The notes under the pieces were generated by a model. That model did no database searches. It was not told the DNA's origin and worked only from the letters and a program-made list of their open reading frames with translations. Shown here piece by piece: positions 29,901-32,618 of a stretch of DNA of 32,618 bases. The position numbers and the translations under genes were made by a program. The number at the start of each line of letters is the position of its first letter. Within the stretch, counting starts at the first letter, position 1. Origin of the DNA: an uncultured Roseburia sp. (GTDB taxonomy: Bacteria > Bacillota > Clostridia > Lachnospirales > Lachnospiraceae); assembly GCA_947564465.1 (NCBI GenBank), contig CANOCV010000037.1, positions 1 through 32,618 of the forward strand, in the 5' to 3' direction.

Positions 29901-32618
29901 ACAGCGTCAACGAAGGCTGCGCCTATACAGACAAATACTTCCGGCTGACGGGAGATATTAACTTAGAGGGAAGCGACGAGAATCAGTGGACGCCGATTGG
30001 AACGTACGAGCATCCGTTTGAGGGAATCTTTCTCGGAGACGGACATACCATCAGCGGCCTTTACATTAAGGATGCCGGAGCGTATCAGGGGCTTTTCGGA
30101 GTCAACGGGGGAACGATCGAGAACCTTACCGTAGAGGGAAGCGTCACTGCACAGTCATTCGTTGGAGGAATTGCCGGACAAAATTACGGAATCATTAAAG
30201 ACTGCACTGCAAAGGTTGCCGTAAGCGGAAATGGAAATGTCGGAGGAATTGCGGGCAGCAACAGAGAGAAAAATGTAAGCAGCGACCGAATTGGGACCGT
30301 AACAGGCTGCATAAACGAGGGAGCCGTGAGCGGAACATATGACAAAGCAAACAGTATCGGAGGAATCGTTGGATACAACCCTGTCAGGGGCATAGTCAAA
30401 GACAACATAAACAGCGCAAACGTGACGGGCATGGCGGATTATAGCGTAGGGGCAATCATCGGTCAAAATCAGAACAAGACAACGGAGGACATTACCGGAA
30501 ACTACTATCGAAAAGACGCCAACCACAATTATTTCCTGTCTGCTATCGGCGGCAGCTATGGGCAGGCGGATCCGGATGGAACCACCTGCGGAACAAGTCC
30601 GCGGCCGTTCCTTAAGGGAAGCGGAACAAAGGACGCGCCGTATAAGATTTCAGACAAAACAGATTTAGAGATATTGAGGGACGCTGTCAATGAGGGCACA
30701 GATTACACTGGAAAATACTTTGTAATTGCAGAAGATATTGATCTCGCAGGAAGTGCAGAGAATCCGTGGACGCCGATTGGAACGAACGAGCATCCGTTTG
30801 GGGGAATCCTTCTCGGAGACGGGCATACCATCAAAGGCTTGTACATCAGCAATGAAGCCGGAGACAATCAGGGACTCTTCGGGGTTAACGCCGGAACCAT
30901 CGAAAACCTCCGGGCGGAAGGGTCCGTGACCGGACATGACAATGTCGGAGGAATTGCGGGAACGAATACCAGGGACGGCGTGATTCGGGGATGCGCCGCA
31001 AAAATAGACGTTACCGGAAATAATTACGTCGGAGGCATCGCCGGGAAAAACGAAGGAACGATCGAGAACTGTATCAGTTATGGAAGCATCACCGGAAACG
31101 ACTATGTCGGCGGAATTGCGGGAAGCAACGGAGAGCAGGGAACGGTTAAAGACAGCGTAAATAACGGAAACGTCGGCAAAAAAGAAGGAAGCACGGGAAC
31201 GCATATTGGAGGCATTGCCGGAGAGAATCAAAACAATACGCCAGGTTGTGTGACGGGAACTTATTACAAAACCGATGAAGTCAACAAAGACTTAACGGGA
31301 GTCGGCGGACAGAGCGATGAGCAGAGTGGGGTAAAGTCGCAGAACACCCCGATTTCGGAATCCGGAACCGGATTTGGGGGAGAGGGTACGCCTCAAAAAC
31401 CATATGAGATCCGCACGGCGGAAGACCTGCAACAAATTCAGGAAGCAGTTGAAAGCGACCCGGACAAATACAAAGACGCTTATTTTGAGCTGATGAATGA
31501 CATCACTCTGGGCGGTGAAGGCTTCACACCGATTGGAACCGCCGAAAAACCGTTTGAGGGAACCTTCAACGGAAACGGGCATACCATCAGCGGCCTTGTC
31601 GTGAACGACAGTACGGGAGACAATCAGGGACTCTTTGGGGTCAATGCCGGAACCATCGAAAACCTCACCGTAGAGGGAAGCGTGACCGGGCAGAACAACG
31701 TCGGAGGAATCGCCGGAACCAACACGGAAAAAGGAATCATCAAGGACTGCATCAGCAATGCTAAGGTCAGCGGAGGAGACAACGTCGGAGGAATCGTCGG
31801 AAAGAACGAGGGAAGCGTTATCCGCTGTGCGACAAAGACAGACGGCGAGACAGAGAGCGGTTCGGGAACTGCCGATAAGGGAAGCGTGACCGGAACGGGA
31901 ACAAATACCGGAGGAATCGCCGGAAATAACAGCGGAACCATCAAAGACAGCACAAACAACGCAGAGGTAACAGGCGGAAGCGCCAATACCGGAGGCGTAA
32001 CAGGAACCAACGGAACGAAAGGAATCGTAGACAACAGCAGAAACAACGGAAATGTCACCACAACCGGAGGAGAAGGGGACAGTACCGGAGCCCTTGTCGG
32101 TAAAAATGAGAACGGGGCAGAAGACTCCGTCAGCGGTTCCTACAAAAAAGATGAGAACACCAATACAGAATTAAACGGAATCGGGTCGGGAACCGGAGCC
32201 GGAACAGATCCGGAAGGCATCACATCTGTGACCGAAGACGTACAGAACCCGACGAAACCGTTCGAGGGAAGCGGAACCTTAAAAGACCCGTACAAGATCA
32301 AGACGGAAGAAGACCTGGGAAAACTGGCAGAGCTGGTAAACAGCGGAGAAGACCAGAGCGGGGTCTATTATAAAATTGAAGCGGAAGAGGGCATTACGCT
32401 CACGGAAGAGAGCAAGCCTTGGACGCCGATCGGAACCGAAGACCATCCGTTTACCGGAAATTTTGACGGCAATGGAAAGACCGTCAGCGGTTTAGAGATC
32501 AATGACAATACCAAAGACAACCAGGGACTCTTCGGGGTCAACGCAGGAACGATCGAAAACCTCACCGTAGAGGGAAGCGTGACCGGGCAGAACAACGTCG
32601 GAGGAATCGCCGGGACTA
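26975..32618 (+). CDS. Giant secreted BspA-type LRR and GLUG-repeat adhesin-like protein, 3' truncated
   Basis: The frame is open from a TTG start to the window end (1,881 codons, no stop). AGGAGG at 26961-26966 fixes the TTG; the next ATG (27029) would cut the signal peptide. Residues 1-39 are a Sec signal: basic start, MLLAAVFVFTSI core, cleavage near ARA-A. Residues about 166-440 are BspA-type leucine-rich repeats (LRR_5) with a 23-residue period, CTGLTEVTIPDSVTSIG...AF. From about residue 519 come at least six modules. Each opens with a PYKI-type lead-in, then WTPIGT-EHPF-G-F-G-G-TISGLYI, and then GLUG motifs such as GLFGVNAGTIENLTVEGSV and VGGIAGTN. Both repeat types occur in surface proteins of gut bacteria. 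The anchor is beyond the window. It is divergent from the LytTR system. Confidence 0.9.
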   Translation, partial: MKEKIFKKTGGAGRRICSMLLAAVFVFTSIDLPLTARAAEPEQAEGGGTPGTAFDIKNDHGVSLIKEGQLYYQLSEDGTELTITGEATVGPPQTPTVETEYDITNEFDEYLKGLPWVTVSSYDYTIHCKVKTAKIDAKITGEFPAYFFYEYPELEKIEITGDASGITSIGRFAFCGTKITSVSWLENLTNLKEIKPCAFEDCTGLTEVTIPKSVTSCNRAFEDCTGLTKVTIPEGVTSIGYAFHSCTGLTEVTIPKSVTSCNGAFSGCTGLTEVTIPEGVASIGNYAFSGCTGLTEVTIPDSVTSIGDGAFCNCTGLTEVTVPDSVTSIGEPAGSTGAFQGCTGLTSIKMPENTNFKYINPRTFYGCTGLTEVTIPASVTAISDSAFQGCTSLETVTIPDSVYRIGHYTFQNCTSLETVTIPAKVSEIGRNAFGGCTSLKSVVMEHVVVLGESPRPELWNDVFENCAFMTEGTKGIIVPKGNLYEWTYDRKLKDEAEYSYKQWQTMFPNMKEAMEPLGNGHSHIADKEDLEKLRELVSSGVDMKDFGFEVQGDIDLKGSAENPWTPIGTKEHPFTGTIRGGGHTISGLYINDENADNQGLFGFNAGTIQNLTVEGEVTGRDNVGGFAGTNTGSVECDVNVTVTGRNSVGGIAGNNGGLIYIDTNKGSVSGESSVGGIAGNNSGTVSAAKNQGNVSGTDNVGGIVGTNSAALDGFNNNEGSVSGENNVGGIVGTNEASGVVKGSFHKGTVTGSEGTTGTIIGTNRNQTQKDIEDEQVNSVETQTELPKIGNQENLPEPSFEGGGTENDPYKIKTEEDLIKLAELVNSGEDQSGACYRIEADITLTDAGKPWTPIGTNEHPFTGTFDGNGKTVSGLYINDNAKNDQGLFGVNAGTIENLTAEGSVTGKDNVGAIAGTNTENGTIKDCISNVAVNGQKYVGGIAGQNDGTVTGCTDNGSGTRNHPYEISNKEEFEELRDSVNEGCAYTDKYFRLTGDINLEGSDENQWTPIGTYEHPFEGIFLGDGHTISGLYIKDAGAYQGLFGVNGGTIENLTVEGSVTAQSFVGGIAGQNYGIIKDCTAKVAVSGNGNVGGIAGSNREKNVSSDRIGTVTGCINEGAVSGTYDKANSIGGIVGYNPVRGIVKDNINSANVTGMADYSVGAIIGQNQNKTTEDITGNYYRKDANHNYFLSAIGGSYGQADPDGTTCGTSPRPFLKGSGTKDAPYKISDKTDLEILRDAVNEGTDYTGKYFVIAEDIDLAGSAENPWTPIGTNEHPFGGILLGDGHTIKGLYISNEAGDNQGLFGVNAGTIENLRAEGSVTGHDNVGGIAGTNTRDGVIRGCAAKIDVTGNNYVGGIAGKNEGTIENCISYGSITGNDYVGGIAGSNGEQGTVKDSVNNGNVGKKEGSTGTHIGGIAGENQNNTPGCVTGTYYKTDEVNKDLTGVGGQSDEQSGVKSQNTPISESGTGFGGEGTPQKPYEIRTAEDLQQIQEAVESDPDKYKDAYFELMNDITLGGEGFTPIGTAEKPFEGTFNGNGHTISGLVVNDSTGDNQGLFGVNAGTIENLTVEGSVTGQNNVGGIAGTNTEKGIIKDCISNAKVSGGDNVGGIVGKNEGSVIRCATKTDGETESGSGTADKGSVTGTGTNTGGIAGNNSGTIKDSTNNAEVTGGSANTGGVTGTNGTKGIVDNSRNNGNVTTTGGEGDSTGALVGKNENGAEDSVSGSYKKDENTNTELNGIGSGTGAGTDPEGITSVTEDVQNPTKPFEGSGTLKDPYKIKTEEDLGKLAELVNSGEDQSGVYYKIEAEEGITLTEESKPWTPIGTEDHPFTGNFDGNGKTVSGLEINDNTKDNQGLFGVNAGTIENLTVEGSVTGQNNVGGIAGT
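27567..28300 (+). repeat. Tandem 69-bp leucine-rich-repeat units
   Basis: About ten in-frame units of roughly 69 bp share the core GGATTAACGGAGGTGACAAT and a following ACGTCTATCGGC segment. The DNA is near-identical between several adjacent units, especially 27580-27980. Units diverge toward the 3' end, where TCATTAGAGACGGTGACAAT-type variants replace the core. Each unit keeps one cysteine. Confidence 0.85.
28529..32618 (+). repeat. Long GLUG-containing modules repeated six times
   Basis: Module lead-ins begin near residues 519, 802, 955, 1215, 1466 and 1765 (DNA about 28529, 29378, 29837, 30617, 31370 and 32267). TGGACGCCGATTGGAAC-type DNA recurs in five of them. Module lengths vary from about 150 to 300 residues because the number of GLUG motifs differs. 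The last two share an uninterrupted identical stretch of about 60 bp near 31655 and 32552. Confidence 0.85.

Noticed and set aside
27418..32595. Many long minus-strand ORFs opposite the adhesin gene, up to 224 codons
   Set aside because: They repeat with the LRR and GLUG period and reflect the codon bias of the plus-strand repeats; none has a ribosome site or a sensible protein sequence.

Overview
The window looks like chromosomal DNA from a spore-forming, low-to-mid GC Firmicute of class Clostridia, most likely Lachnospiraceae. This is inferred from the gene order, the AGGAGG-type ribosome sites, the alpha/beta-type small acid-soluble spore protein, the YlbJ-type sporulation membrane protein, the RemA protein, and the short-form HisG paired with HisZ. 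No rRNA, CRISPR array, insertion sequence or prophage was seen. A complete tRNA is also absent.

Positions 1-24,400 are core genome. On the minus strand lie rpmB, an SASP gene, rqcH and a ylbJ-like gene; almost everything else runs on the plus strand. Block 1 is an Asp23-family gene, fakA and recG. Block 2 is yicC, remA, gmk and rpoZ, then, after a terminator-like hairpin, rimO, pgsA, cinA-C/pncC, rsmD, coaD and an unrecognised alanine-rich coiled-coil gene. Block 3 is a LytM-type peptidase, an RsuA-family pseudouridine synthase, a YgiQ-type radical SAM protein, an RluA-family pseudouridine synthase and recU. Block 4 is a histidine operon, hisZ-hisG-hisD-hisB-hisIE, with a textbook sigma-A promoter whose -35 overlaps the recU stop codon. 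Its last gene is a three-part fusion: a degenerate HisF/HisA-like barrel in front of HisI and HisE. hisC, hisH and free-standing hisA and hisF are not here.

Positions 24,400-32,618 are accessory in character. An AgrC-like GHKL histidine kinase and a LytTR response regulator form a minus-strand operon. Divergent from it is a very large plus-strand gene that starts at a TTG at 26,975 and is still open at the window end (at least 1,881 codons). It has a signal peptide, a BspA-type leucine-rich-repeat region with a 23-residue period, and at least six modules rich in GLUG motifs, so it is a secreted or surface adhesin-like protein. The 449-bp divergent region is the most unusual part of the window. 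It holds two nearly identical copies of an AT-rich direct-repeat element, one near each gene. In each copy the half-sites are 20 or 21 bp apart, the spacing expected of LytTR operators. It also holds an extended -10 promoter followed at once by a strong hairpin, and a 125-nt nested inverted repeat at the presumed 5' end of the adhesin mRNA. No peptide-pheromone genes (agrB/agrD type) accompany the kinase. My best candidate for an undescribed system is this LytTR-controlled, dyad-leader giant adhesin locus.
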